From Acidobacteriota bacterium (GTDB taxonomy: Bacteria > Acidobacteriota > Terriglobia > Terriglobales > Acidobacteriaceae), in assembly GCA_021816455.1 (NCBI GenBank), contig JAKAXU010000006.1, forward strand, positions 41,166 to 105,165: 64,000 bases of DNA, in the 5' to 3' direction. Made by a program: the position numbers and the translations under genes. This document shows, one piece after another, positions 7,336-15,641 of the stretch. The notes under the pieces were generated by a model. The model had not been told where the DNA came from. It saw only the letters and a program-made list of their open reading frames with translations, and made no database searches. Positions within the stretch are counted from its first letter, which is position 1. The number at the start of each line of letters is the position of its first letter.

Positions 7336-8781
7336 ATGATCCCCCCCAAAACAACCCATTCCATCCTTCTGCCGTCAGCTTTCTTCGCTTGCGGCCTGCT
7401 CGTTCTTGCGCTCTGCATCTCCGCCTGCGGCGGAAGCTCCGGCGCGTCCGTACAATCTTCCAGCATGGGAACGGCCAACGTCTCGCTCAGCGACCCGGCT
7501 ACCTGCCAGGCGCCCGACGGTCAGTTCTCCCACGTTTATGTCACCATCACAGACGTTCGAGCCAACACCAGCGCCACAGCTACCAGCACCGATAGCGGCT
7601 GGGTCGATCTGGCCCCAAACCTCGCCAGCGCACCCAAACAGATTGACCTTCTCGGCCAGGCGAATAACCAATGCTTCCTGGCTACGCTCGGTGATAATGT
7701 TCAGCTTCAGGCTGGCTCTTACCAGCAGATTCGCCTCATCCTTGCCGACAACAGTATCAGCCTCAGCAACAACGCCTGCGGCAGTGCCGCCAACTGCGTC
7801 GTACTCACCTCGGATGGCAGCGTACACGCGCTGCAACTCTCCAGTGAAGCGCAGACCGGCATCAAGATTCCCTCCGGTCAGATATCCTCCGGTGCATTCA
7901 CCATCGGTGCGGGCCAGACCGAAGACCTCGACATCGACTTCAACACCTGCGCCTCCATCGTCGAGCAAGGCAACGGCCAGTTCCGTCTGAAGCCCGTCCT
8001 CCATGCTGGAGAAGTCTCCACCACCTCCACCTCGATCAACGGCAAGGTCTATGACGCAGCTACGGGAAATCCCGTAAATGGCATAGCCACAGTTTCCCTC
8101 GAACAGAAGGATTCTGCCGGTATTGATCGCGTCTACATGTCCACCATGACCGCCTCCGATGGCTCCTTCGTCTTCTGCCCGCTACCGGCCGGCACCTATG
8201 ACGTCGTAGTCGTCGCCACGCGCGCGGATGGAACCATCTATTCTCCATCCATCATCACCGGTGTTGCCAGCGGCAGCACTACGGGCACCGTCCTTCTCCA
8301 CGCTCCTTCTGCGGCAGCGCCGACCAGCACGGCAACAGTTAACGGGCTGATCACCTCGCAGACCAGCGCCATGGCCGGCACCATCGCGGACATCCAGCTC
8401 AGCACTCTGGCGTCCGTCAGCTCCACAATCTACACCATCCCACTTCCACCCACCTCCACGCAGCAGGCTGCAACGCTTTCGCTGGAAACCGCTGCTTCCT
8501 CCGGAACCACCGTCTGTCCAACAGGCACGGATTGCTCGGCTTACGCGCTCCAGTTGGCCTCCGGTGGCGCTTACATCGGCGCATGGTCAGCAAGCGGAGC
8601 AACGTTGGCACAAAGTTCCCCGCTTGCTTCTTACGTCCTGGACGCGCAGGCCTTCGTCCAGTCCTCCGGTGGAACTCCGGATTGCTCACCCAGCGAGTTG
8701 AAGTCCACGGCCTATGCACTGACTGGCTCCGGGCCTTACGCCGTAGCAGCCAGCAATCTCGCCTTCACCTCGTGTCAATAG
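7336..8781 (+). CDS. DUF4382 lipoprotein with C-terminal carboxypeptidase-regulatory-like domain
   Basis: 481 residues. It has a lipoprotein signal with the lipobox ISAC, giving lipidated Cys31. Residues 45-230 match DUF4382 (TANVSLSDPATCQAP, FSHVYVTITDVRAN, GSYQQIRLILADN). Residues 235-300 form a carboxypeptidase-regulatory-like beta sandwich (INGKVYDAATGNPVNGIA, SDGSFVFCPLPAGTYDVVV). The rest is Ser/Thr/Ala-rich. DUF4382 proteins are outer-membrane or surface lipoproteins of unknown function. GAGGAG sits 11 bases before the ATG. A terminator follows. Confidence 0.85.
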   Translation: MIPPKTTHSILLPSAFFACGLLVLALCISACGGSSGASVQSSSMGTANVSLSDPATCQAPDGQFSHVYVTITDVRANTSATATSTDSGWVDLAPNLASAPKQIDLLGQANNQCFLATLGDNVQLQAGSYQQIRLILADNSISLSNNACGSAANCVVLTSDGSVHALQLSSEAQTGIKIPSGQISSGAFTIGAGQTEDLDIDFNTCASIVEQGNGQFRLKPVLHAGEVSTTSTSINGKVYDAATGNPVNGIATVSLEQKDSAGIDRVYMSTMTASDGSFVFCPLPAGTYDVVVVATRADGTIYSPSIITGVASGSTTGTVLLHAPSAAAPTSTATVNGLITSQTSAMAGTIADIQLSTLASVSSTIYTIPLPPTSTQQAATLSLETAASSGTTVCPTGTDCSAYALQLASGGAYIGAWSASGATLAQSSPLASYVLDAQAFVQSSGGTPDCSPSELKSTAYALTGSGPYAVAASNLAFTSCQ

Positions 8782-8820
8782 AGCACGGCGCACCCACAAC
8801 GGACGCGTAAACACAAACCG

Positions 8821-8860
8821 AAGCCCAGACCGGAAAATCGGTCTGGGCCTTCTTGTTTTA
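8821..8860 (+). terminator. Rho-independent terminator
   Basis: GCCCAGACCG (8823-8832) and its perfect complement (8839-8848) with a 6-base loop, followed by CTTCTTGTTTTA. It lies 42 bp after the DUF4382 lipoprotein stop. Confidence 0.85.
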
Positions 8861-8908
8861 CCCGGTGGCCTATGCGATCGACTGCAAATTCGGCGTATTA
8901 CGCATCTC

Positions 8909-9024
8909 TAGAGCGCTTTCGCTCATTGTCTATACAGACGGACAAGGGTGAGTGTGGCTTTTCATTAAGGAAAAGCCACGCCGAGAGCGCCTTCACTGGA
9001 AGCAGTGTGAGCGAAAACGCTCTA
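8909..9024. repeat. MITE/REPIN-like palindromic element (116 bp)
   Basis: The ends are 17-bp inverted repeats with one mismatch: TAGAGCGCTTTCGCTCA (8909-8925) and the complement of TAGAGCGTTTTCGCTCA (9008-9024). Each end is itself a small hairpin (GAGCG/CGCTC). Inside is a perfect 10-bp hairpin, GTGGCTTTTC/GAAAAGCCAC (8954-8979), and a 5-bp one, CACTG/CAGTG. No reading frame is present. The right end contains the stop codon of rluB. The organisation fits a non-autonomous mobile palindrome; it has no second copy that I can see in this window. Confidence 0.55.
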
Positions 9025-11202
9025 TTCGCTCTTCCTGTCGCTCTTCTTGCTCTTCGGCTTGTCTATGTGCTTGCTTGCCCACTTCGGCTTACCTTTGCTT
9101 TTGCCCTCGAACGAATCTCGCCAGCGCTTCTTCTCGCGCGGCTTGCCGTCTGGTCCCACACGCTGCTTTGGCACGCTGTTTCGTCCGCCCGGCTGCGGCT
9201 TTTCCTCTTCCGGTCGCCATCGCCCGGTACTCCGCTGCGGACGAGTCCCAGACTTGGCAAACCCGGGTCTGGAAAAACCCGGCTTCGGATAACGCTGCCC
9301 GGCCGAATCCGGTCCAGCAGAATCCGGAGTGGCGAATCCCTGCCTGGCAAAACTTTTCTTTGTCCCCGGGCGCCCGGTCACACGACCGGTGCCGGCTGGT
9401 CGCGCAAATCCTCCGCTGCGACTTGAACCCTCAGTTCGCTCACCTCGACCATCCTGTCCAGGTCGCTCGAACCGCTCACCTCTGGCAGAACGACCACTTG
9501 GCGCAGGGCGACCACCCTCCGTTCCGCGTCCCGGTCTGGCTGCCAATTCTGGTCGGGAGTTTCGTCCGACCGGCCGCCTTTCCGGCCTTGCACCCGGTCG
9601 TTCGGTCCAGGTGGCGCGGTCGCGCCGCTCGCTTCGGCCATCCCCATCCGGCGTCCGGCGTTCGCTCCACCTCGGCCGTTCCTGTCGAGGCGCAGCTTCC
9701 CGAGAAGCGGTCGGCCCGCTGCGCCGTTCGGCACCCCGACCAACATTCATCGGTCCGCCTGCGCGATCCTTCCACGCCGACCGACTCCCTTGCATGGGGC
9801 GCTCTGCTCCGCGTTGCCCAGTTCCCAGCCCAGCTCCCAACCCTGGTCGCTGTGCAGGCCTTTGTCCGGGGCGTTGTCCGGGTCGCTCGGCCGCTCGCGT
9901 TGCAAATCTCCGTCCATCGTTCGTGCCCGATGCGTGCCGCACGCTGCGCCCAGCTTCTTTCGGCAGCGCCACCGGTTCGCGTCGTCGCTTTGGCTTCCAT
10001 TTTCCCTCCGCCGCCAGACGCAGCAGCCGAAGCTCGTCCTCGGCCAACTCCCTCACCTTGCCCGGCTCCACGTCCAACTCCAGCGGACCATATCCTATGC
10101 GCCGAATCTTCTCCACATGATGCCCGATCTCTTCGAACATCTTCCGAAGCTCGCGATTCCGACCCTCGATCAGCACCACCTCGAACCACGGATTCTCGCC
10201 CTGCCGCACCTTGCGAATCTCTGCTGGTGCCGTCCGTACGCGCCCCTCGCCGCTGCCTGGCCGCCCTCGCTCAATCACCACGCCAGTGCGCAGCGACTCC
10301 AGCATCGCCTCATCCGGCTCACCGGCCACCTTCACCAGATACCGCTTCTCCACCCCACTAGCCGCACGCGTCAAGCCGTTGGCCAGCGGACCATCGTTGG
10401 TGACCAGCAATAGACCTTCGCTCAGATAATCCAGTCGCCCCACCGGATACACCCGCTCCCGCACACCCGGGAAAAACTCCATCACCGTCGGCCGACCCTC
10501 CGGGTCGCTCACCGTCGTCACATACCCCTTGGGCTTGTTCAGCAGGAAATAGCGCATCCGTTCTGCCGCTTGCACCAGCTTTCCGTCCACGCGCACATGG
10601 TCGCGGCCCAGCAGCGCACGCGTGCCCGGCTCGGTCACCACTTGTCCATTCACCTGAACGCGCCCTTCGGCAATCAGCTCCTCGGCCCTGCGCCGCGAAG
10701 CCACTCCGGCACGCGCGAGCAGCTTCTGCAGCCGCTCACCCACCTGCTCGTCCCGTTCGTCGCTTTTGCCGCGAGCCTCCGGCCGAACTTCATTCTTGCC
10801 CTTGCCTGCAACATCCTCGTTCGGAATTGCCTCTGCAACTTCGGCCTTGCGCGCGTCCGCAGCTTCTGACTGGCTATCCTCCGGCACGTGAGGTCTCTGG
10901 CTTGCCTTTCGGCTTTTGCCGCGGCTTTCGGGCTTGCTGTTTACAGCCTCAGCTCCAGCCTCAGCAACCCTCGTCTTGCTCGCGCGCATACCCTGCGCCT
11001 TGGACTTACGGACCACGCTGGGTCGCGCCGCCTTTCGTTCCGGCTCCGCGTTCACCTCTTCGACCACCAGACCTGTAAACGGCGCCACATCGGACTCAGC
11101 CGCGCCTTGCCGTGCTTCCAACTCCTGCCTACTTTTCCTCGGTACCATCCTGCTTCTCTCTTTTCCGACCGTCTCTCGACCGTCCGTTACGCGCGCCGTC
11201 AC
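9022..11202 (-). CDS. rluB: 23S rRNA pseudouridine synthase RluB-like with long disordered arms
   Basis: 726 residues, against about 250-300 for typical RluB. Residues 1-150 are charged and disordered. An S4 domain follows (155-205, RLQKLLARAGVASRRRAEEL), then the RsuA/RluB catalytic domain to about 395 with the nucleophile Asp in GRLDYLSEGLLLVTNDG. Residues 400-726 are Arg/Gly/Pro/Glu-rich low complexity with QRPGQRPAQRPG-type repeats. It should isomerise a uridine of 23S rRNA. The start is a GTG at 11202 whose bases overlap the scpB stop (GTGA), which argues for coupled translation. The stop lies in the terminal repeat of the element at 8909-9024. Confidence 0.88.
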   Translation of the reverse strand: MTARVTDGRETVGKERSRMVPRKSRQELEARQGAAESDVAPFTGLVVEEVNAEPERKAARPSVVRKSKAQGMRASKTRVAEAGAEAVNSKPESRGKSRKASQRPHVPEDSQSEAADARKAEVAEAIPNEDVAGKGKNEVRPEARGKSDERDEQVGERLQKLLARAGVASRRRAEELIAEGRVQVNGQVVTEPGTRALLGRDHVRVDGKLVQAAERMRYFLLNKPKGYVTTVSDPEGRPTVMEFFPGVRERVYPVGRLDYLSEGLLLVTNDGPLANGLTRAASGVEKRYLVKVAGEPDEAMLESLRTGVVIERGRPGSGEGRVRTAPAEIRKVRQGENPWFEVVLIEGRNRELRKMFEEIGHHVEKIRRIGYGPLELDVEPGKVRELAEDELRLLRLAAEGKWKPKRRREPVALPKEAGRSVRHASGTNDGRRFATRAAERPGQRPGQRPAQRPGLGAGLGTGQRGAERPMQGSRSAWKDRAGGPMNVGRGAERRSGPTASREAAPRQERPRWSERRTPDGDGRSERRDRATWTERPGARPERRPVGRNSRPELAARPGRGTEGGRPAPSGRSARGERFERPGQDGRGERTEGSSRSGGFARPAGTGRVTGRPGTKKSFARQGFATPDSAGPDSAGQRYPKPGFSRPGFAKSGTRPQRSTGRWRPEEEKPQPGGRNSVPKQRVGPDGKPREKKRWRDSFEGKSKGKPKWASKHIDKPKSKKSDRKSE

Positions 11203-12029
11203 GCTTCTGCCCCATGCTCCGGCTCTTCCTGACCATCCACCTCTACAAACAGCTTCGGTTCTTCGGCCACTTCCTCGCCTTCGTTCAGCTCCTCGGCCGC
11301 CATCTTCTCAAACTCCGCCATCGACGGCAGCTCCGACAGATCCTTCAGCCCAAACCGCAGCAAAAATTCCTTCGTTGTCTTGTACAGCATCGGTCGGCCC
11401 ACCACCTGCTTCCGTCCTGCCGTCGCAATCAGCTTTCGAGCGATCAGCGACCCCAGCACGCCGGCCGAATCCACTCCGCGAATCTCCGCTACCTCCGGCG
11501 CGGTCACCGGCTGCTTGTACGCCACCACTGCGAGAGTCTCCAGCGCCGGCAGGCTCAGCTTCAGCGCCGGCTTCAGGCTCTTCACAAACTGCCGCACCGC
11601 ATCATGGCACTCCGGCTTGGTCGCAAACCGATACCCACCTGCAACCTCTCGAATCTCGATCCCGCGCACATCGGCCTGATATTCCTCCATCAACTCATCC
11701 AGCATCCCGCGCAACAGTTCGCGCACCATGCGCTCCTCGCGCCGCCTCTGCTGCTCCCGCTCTTTCGCCTCTGCTTCTTCGGCAGCCGCTTCGGATACAT
11801 TCTCCACTGCCTGGCCCGCCGGAGCCTCGACTTCTGCGCTGAACTCCAGTCCTCGCGCTGTCTCCGCCACACTCGCGCCCGCTGCCTCGGCGGCCGTCCT
11901 CTTTTCCGCCGCTTCGCGCTCGGCCTTCCACGCCAGCGCTTCAAAGGAAAACAACTCCGCCAACTGCCCCAGCGTTACCGGCTCTTCCGCCGCATAGATC
12001 ACCGCTTCCAGTTTTGCCTTCAGGCTCAT
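11199..12029 (-). CDS. scpB: segregation and condensation protein ScpB with an internal charged insert
   Basis: 276 residues. ScpB forms the two-winged-helix subunit of the SMC-ScpAB condensin. The first winged helix starts SLKAKLEAVIYAAEEPVTLGQL. The second is intact (SLPALETLAVVAYKQPVTAPEVAEIRGV, then GRPMLYKTTKEFLLRFGL, read as separate blocks). Between them residues about 35-100 are an Ala/Glu/Arg-rich helical insert not found in standard ScpB, and the C terminus is acidic. The ATG at 12029 is chosen since homology begins there; the open frame upstream is non-coding-like. scpA is not adjacent. The gene is coupled to rluB by a GTGA overlap. Confidence 0.88.
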   Translation of the reverse strand: MSLKAKLEAVIYAAEEPVTLGQLAELFSFEALAWKAEREAAEKRTAAEAAGASVAETARGLEFSAEVEAPAGQAVENVSEAAAEEAEAKEREQQRRREERMVRELLRGMLDELMEEYQADVRGIEIREVAGGYRFATKPECHDAVRQFVKSLKPALKLSLPALETLAVVAYKQPVTAPEVAEIRGVDSAGVLGSLIARKLIATAGRKQVVGRPMLYKTTKEFLLRFGLKDLSELPSMAEFEKMAAEELNEGEEVAEEPKLFVEVDGQEEPEHGAEA

Positions 12030-12222
12030 CCCGCTTCTCTGCAAAGGCTGGTCACGCGCTTGCTGCCAGCCATCCTTCCGTCCAGATCGTTCGCGCCGCC
12101 CGCGCACAGTTGTCCCGCGAGCCAGCAGCCCATCTTTCCATCCTACCGGAATCCCACCTCGCGCATCGTTCTGCCTGCGCGATTCGGGCACGCATTTCTC
12201 CGCGGCCCACGCAGCGCAAGGC

Positions 12223-12268
12223 GGAAAACAACGAGGCGCAAAGCAGGTTCTCTGCCGCACGCCTCGTT
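12223..12268 (-). terminator. terminator-like hairpin after the two-component operon
   Basis: AACGAGGCG and its complement (12230-12238 and 12260-12268) form 9-bp arms around a 21-base loop that has its own GCAG/CTGC stem. On the minus strand the stem is followed by GTTTTCC. It lies between the response regulator stop (12307) and the scpB start (12029), a 277-bp gap with no gene. Confidence 0.5.
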
Positions 12269-12306
12269 CACTCGCTGCTCTCCGATTTGGCTCTCTTAAA
12301 ACAGGA

Positions 12307-12687
12307 CTATGACTTCGCAGCGCTGTCCAGCCACCGCTCGAGCTGTGCGGCAAGCCGCTTGAAGTCAATGGGCTTCGACGTACAATCATTACAGCCAGCC
12401 TGGATGACCCGCTCATGATCCGTTACCATCGCATGCGCTGTCACAGCAATGACCGGGATATTCTTCAGCTCTGGCTCTCTTCGAATCCATGTTGCAAGGG
12501 ACAAACCGTCTTCCGATCCAAGCTGTACGTCGAGCAAGACGGCGTGAGGCGGTTGATTCCTGAAAACGGCAAAAGCCTGTTCCAGGTTCTCGGCAGACGT
12601 CACTTCGAACCCTTCGACTTCCAGCCAGTCACAAAGCAGCTCGCGGTTGGGCAGATTGTCTTCGACCACCAGTATGCGATGCTTCAA
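12307..12687 (-). CDS. single-domain response regulator (CheY-like receiver)
   Basis: 126 residues, a lone receiver domain. It has the acidic pair in LVVEDN, the phospho-acceptor Asp in VLLDVQLGSEDG, Thr in VIAVTAHAM and the conserved Lys in CTSKPID. There is no output domain, so it probably relays phosphate or acts by protein contact. The start is a TTG at 12687 that overlaps the stop of the upstream kinase (TTGA) with GGAGA 6 bases before it. It is the last gene of the signalling operon. Confidence 0.85.
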   Translation of the reverse strand: MKHRILVVEDNLPNRELLCDWLEVEGFEVTSAENLEQAFAVFRNQPPHAVLLDVQLGSEDGLSLATWIRREPELKNIPVIAVTAHAMVTDHERVIQAGCNDCTSKPIDFKRLAAQLERWLDSAAKS

Positions 12688-15641
12688 GATTTCTCCGTGG
12701 GTGCCTGGGGTACCACTCGCTGTAACTGCCGGATCAAGGCCTCCTGCCACCGTTCCTGCTTATGGAAAAGAGCCGCCGCATTCATCTGGAGGTAATGCTT
12801 TTCTTCCACAGTAAGATCCTTGCTCGTCAGCACAAAGATGGGCAAATCCCTGGTGCGCGAATCGGTCCGCCATTCGGCGAGTAACTGAAATCCGCTCACC
12901 TCCGGCAGAATAAGATCGAGAATTACAAGTCCGGGCAAGGAAGCTGCTATCTGAGCGCGGGCCTCGGCTGCGTCGGCGGCAGTGTTCACAACATATTGAT
13001 TCCTGGACAACAATTCAGCGATGAACTCGCGTGTCGGACGATCATCGTCCACCACCAAAATCGACCGCGTTTGTCCGCTGTGCCCCCGATGATTCAGGCA
13101 GCGCTCCATTGCGGCCAGTAAAGTCCCTTTTGCCACGGGCTTTACAACGTATTCATCCGCACCCAGATGCGCTCCCATGTCTGGCTGATCAATGATCGAA
13201 ACGATGACCACGGGAAGCGCGGCTGTTCGGGGATGGCTTTTCAAATTCGACAACAAATCCCAACCATTAATGGGTTGCATCATGATGTCCAGTGTGATGG
13301 CGTCAGGTTGCAGATCAGCCGCCATATCCACAGCGCGTCGAGGTTGGTCGCACAACACTACGTCGTAACCCGACGAAACGAGCTGAGACTCAATAAGTTG
13401 AGCTGACGCCAAATCGTCTTCGATGACGAGTATCCGAGTGGATTCTCGCGCGTTGACTCCTGATTCAGTCTTGAAAATCTCTTCTCTTCGGGAAGTGGAA
13501 GCGATCGGAAGCGTGAAGTAAAAGCAGCTTCCCGAGCCAGGTTGGCTTTCAAGGCCCAACTGGCCGCCTTGCAGCTCGACCAGGCGCTGTGAGATGGCCA
13601 GTCCCAGGCCTGTTCCCTCCGCCTTATTGCCTGGCTGTTGCAGCCGATAGAAAGCTTCGAAAATTCGCTTTTGCGCTTCCGGTGAAATGCCTGGTCCCGA
13701 GTCGCGAACTTCGACTCGGACAAACTCGCCAAGTGGTTGGGCAGAGAGTTCAATCTTTCCGCCCTCTGGCGTGAACTTGATGGCGTTTCCAAGCAGGTTC
13801 ATCAACACTTGTTTGAAGCGGGTGGCATCGGCCCGGACACTTATATCCGGCGTGTCATGCTGCAAGAAAGATTGTTTTTTCTTATCGGCGAGAGGCCTGA
13901 GGGTGTCAAGAATTTCAGCGAATGGCAAGGAAATCGGTACGCTTTCCATTGTCAGTTGCAGGTGTCCGGCCTCAATCCTGGAGAGGTCGAGGATGTCGTT
14001 GATTAATCGGAGAAGGTGCTCACCGCCGGTGTGAATGTGGTTTACGTAGCGCTGCTGGCGCTCGTTCAGCGGCCCGTAACGCGCATCGCACAGAAGGTCG
14101 GAAAAACCGAGCACCGCATTCAGCGGAGTGCGCAGCTCATGGCTCATTGTCGAAAGAAACTGGTCCTTGAACTTGTTGGAGCGTTCAGCTTCTTCTTTGG
14201 CCCGCACCAGATCCGCCTGCGTCTGCTTGATCTCCGTGATGTCACGCGCTATCGCGTAGTGGATTTGTTGTTCGGGGTAGGGGGTTGCGCTCCACAAGAG
14301 CCACTTATAGGAACCGTCCTTGGTCAGATAGCGGTTTTCATGGGAAATGGTGTCCAGGCCTTGGATTAACTTTTCGGCCTCTAATATGGTTGACGCACGG
14401 TCGTCCGGATGGATGAAATCCAGGTAGGGCTTCGCCATAAGCTCTTCGATCGAATAGCCAAGCGTTCTGGACCATGCGGGATTAAGCCGCTTGAAGTATC
14501 CGTCGTAGCCGATGATCGCTATCATGTCGATCGAAAGCGTAAAAAACCTGTCTATCTCTTCACGGGTCTTCTTGAGTTCGGTGATGTCCCGAAAAACGAG
14601 CACGACTCCCAGGTCTTCTCCTGCGCCAGTAATGATGGGCGCTGCACTGTCTTCGATGTCAAACTCTTTGCCGTCTTTGGAAAGCAGAAGCGTGTGATCG
14701 GCGAGGCCGACTACCGTTCCCTCTCGGAAGACTTTCTTGACGGGATTCTCAACCGGGTTCCGTGTCTCCTTGTTGACGATGTCGAAGACTATATCCATGG
14801 ACTTACCCAGCGCTTCCTCCATGTGCCATCCGGTTAACGACTGGGCTACAGAATTCATGAAGGTGACCGTGCCGTTCATATCGGTGGCGATAACGGCGTC
14901 GCCGATGCTGCCAAGAGTAGTAGAGAACCATTTTTCGCTTTTTCCTAGAGCTTCCTGCGCTCGTTTGCGTTCCGACAGCTCGCGGGTCAGCAGGCCGAAA
15001 CACAGTGCCAGTAGCGAAATGCTCCCAAGAGTGCCGGCGGCAATTGTGCGAACGGACCGCATCATACTGTCGTTCGCTCTTTGCGTACGAGCCTTCAGCA
15101 GAGATTGTTCCTCGCTTGCCATTGCCGCAGCCAGAGCGCGAATCTGCTCCATTGAGCGTATTCCGGACCCTTGCAGGACAAGCATGGTTGCTTCTTCTGT
15201 TTTTCCATTTCTGCGCAGGTCGATTGTTGTTTGAAGCTCGGCTAATTTCTTCTCAATGAGGAGATCCATGGCCTGGATTCGCTTCTGTTGATCGGAATTG
15301 TCTGAAGTCAGATTCTTCAGATGGCGGATTTCCCGATCGAGGTTCCGGATTGCCTCGTTATATGGCTGGAGATATGCCGCATCCCCGGTGAGAAGATAAC
15401 CGCGTTGCCCGGTTTCCGCGTCAACGAGCAGTGTCAAGGTGCCATCAATAGCCCCCAATACGTCGTCGCTGTGCCGTTGCCGCTCGGCGCTTTCGTTGAA
15501 CCGCATCGTATTCCGGTAGGATTCCCAGCCACCGAAGAGCAGAACAATCACGGCGATAATGAAACCCCACCCAATCAGGTGTCGCTCAATTTTCAGTCTC
15601 ACAGCTTCGCCATCCGGTAACGGATCCTGGAGGGTAGTCAT
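12684..15641 (-). CDS. CHASE3-PAS-PAS hybrid sensor histidine kinase with two receiver domains
   Basis: 985 residues. Order: TM1 (about 22-40), periplasmic CHASE3-like helical sensor (43-180, with DAETGQRGYLLTGD), TM2 (193-213), PAS (232-355), PAS (365-480), HisKA with the phospho-His in STMSHELRTPLNAVLGFSD (about 505), HATPase (610-725, with NAIKFTPEGG and GTGLGLAI), receiver 1 (745-860, DAITLDIMM), receiver 2 (865-980, LVILDLILPEVSG). The ATG at 15641 overlaps the upstream stop as ATGA, which decides against an in-frame start 36 bases earlier. The stimulus is unknown. Its operon partners suggest a phosphorelay that ends in cyclic-di-GMP turnover. Confidence 0.92.
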   Translation of the reverse strand: MTTLQDPLPDGEAVRLKIERHLIGWGFIIAVIVLLFGGWESYRNTMRFNESAERQRHSDDVLGAIDGTLTLLVDAETGQRGYLLTGDAAYLQPYNEAIRNLDREIRHLKNLTSDNSDQQKRIQAMDLLIEKKLAELQTTIDLRRNGKTEEATMLVLQGSGIRSMEQIRALAAAMASEEQSLLKARTQRANDSMMRSVRTIAAGTLGSISLLALCFGLLTRELSERKRAQEALGKSEKWFSTTLGSIGDAVIATDMNGTVTFMNSVAQSLTGWHMEEALGKSMDIVFDIVNKETRNPVENPVKKVFREGTVVGLADHTLLLSKDGKEFDIEDSAAPIITGAGEDLGVVLVFRDITELKKTREEIDRFFTLSIDMIAIIGYDGYFKRLNPAWSRTLGYSIEELMAKPYLDFIHPDDRASTILEAEKLIQGLDTISHENRYLTKDGSYKWLLWSATPYPEQQIHYAIARDITEIKQTQADLVRAKEEAERSNKFKDQFLSTMSHELRTPLNAVLGFSDLLCDARYGPLNERQQRYVNHIHTGGEHLLRLINDILDLSRIEAGHLQLTMESVPISLPFAEILDTLRPLADKKKQSFLQHDTPDISVRADATRFKQVLMNLLGNAIKFTPEGGKIELSAQPLGEFVRVEVRDSGPGISPEAQKRIFEAFYRLQQPGNKAEGTGLGLAISQRLVELQGGQLGLESQPGSGSCFYFTLPIASTSRREEIFKTESGVNARESTRILVIEDDLASAQLIESQLVSSGYDVVLCDQPRRAVDMAADLQPDAITLDIMMQPINGWDLLSNLKSHPRTAALPVVIVSIIDQPDMGAHLGADEYVVKPVAKGTLLAAMERCLNHRGHSGQTRSILVVDDDRPTREFIAELLSRNQYVVNTAADAAEARAQIAASLPGLVILDLILPEVSGFQLLAEWRTDSRTRDLPIFVLTSKDLTVEEKHYLQMNAAALFHKQERWQEALIRQLQRVVPQAPTEKS

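Noticed and set aside
8952..10361. 469-codon plus-strand frame over rluB.
   Set aside because: Arg/Pro/Ser/His-rich complement of the low-complexity RluB tail.
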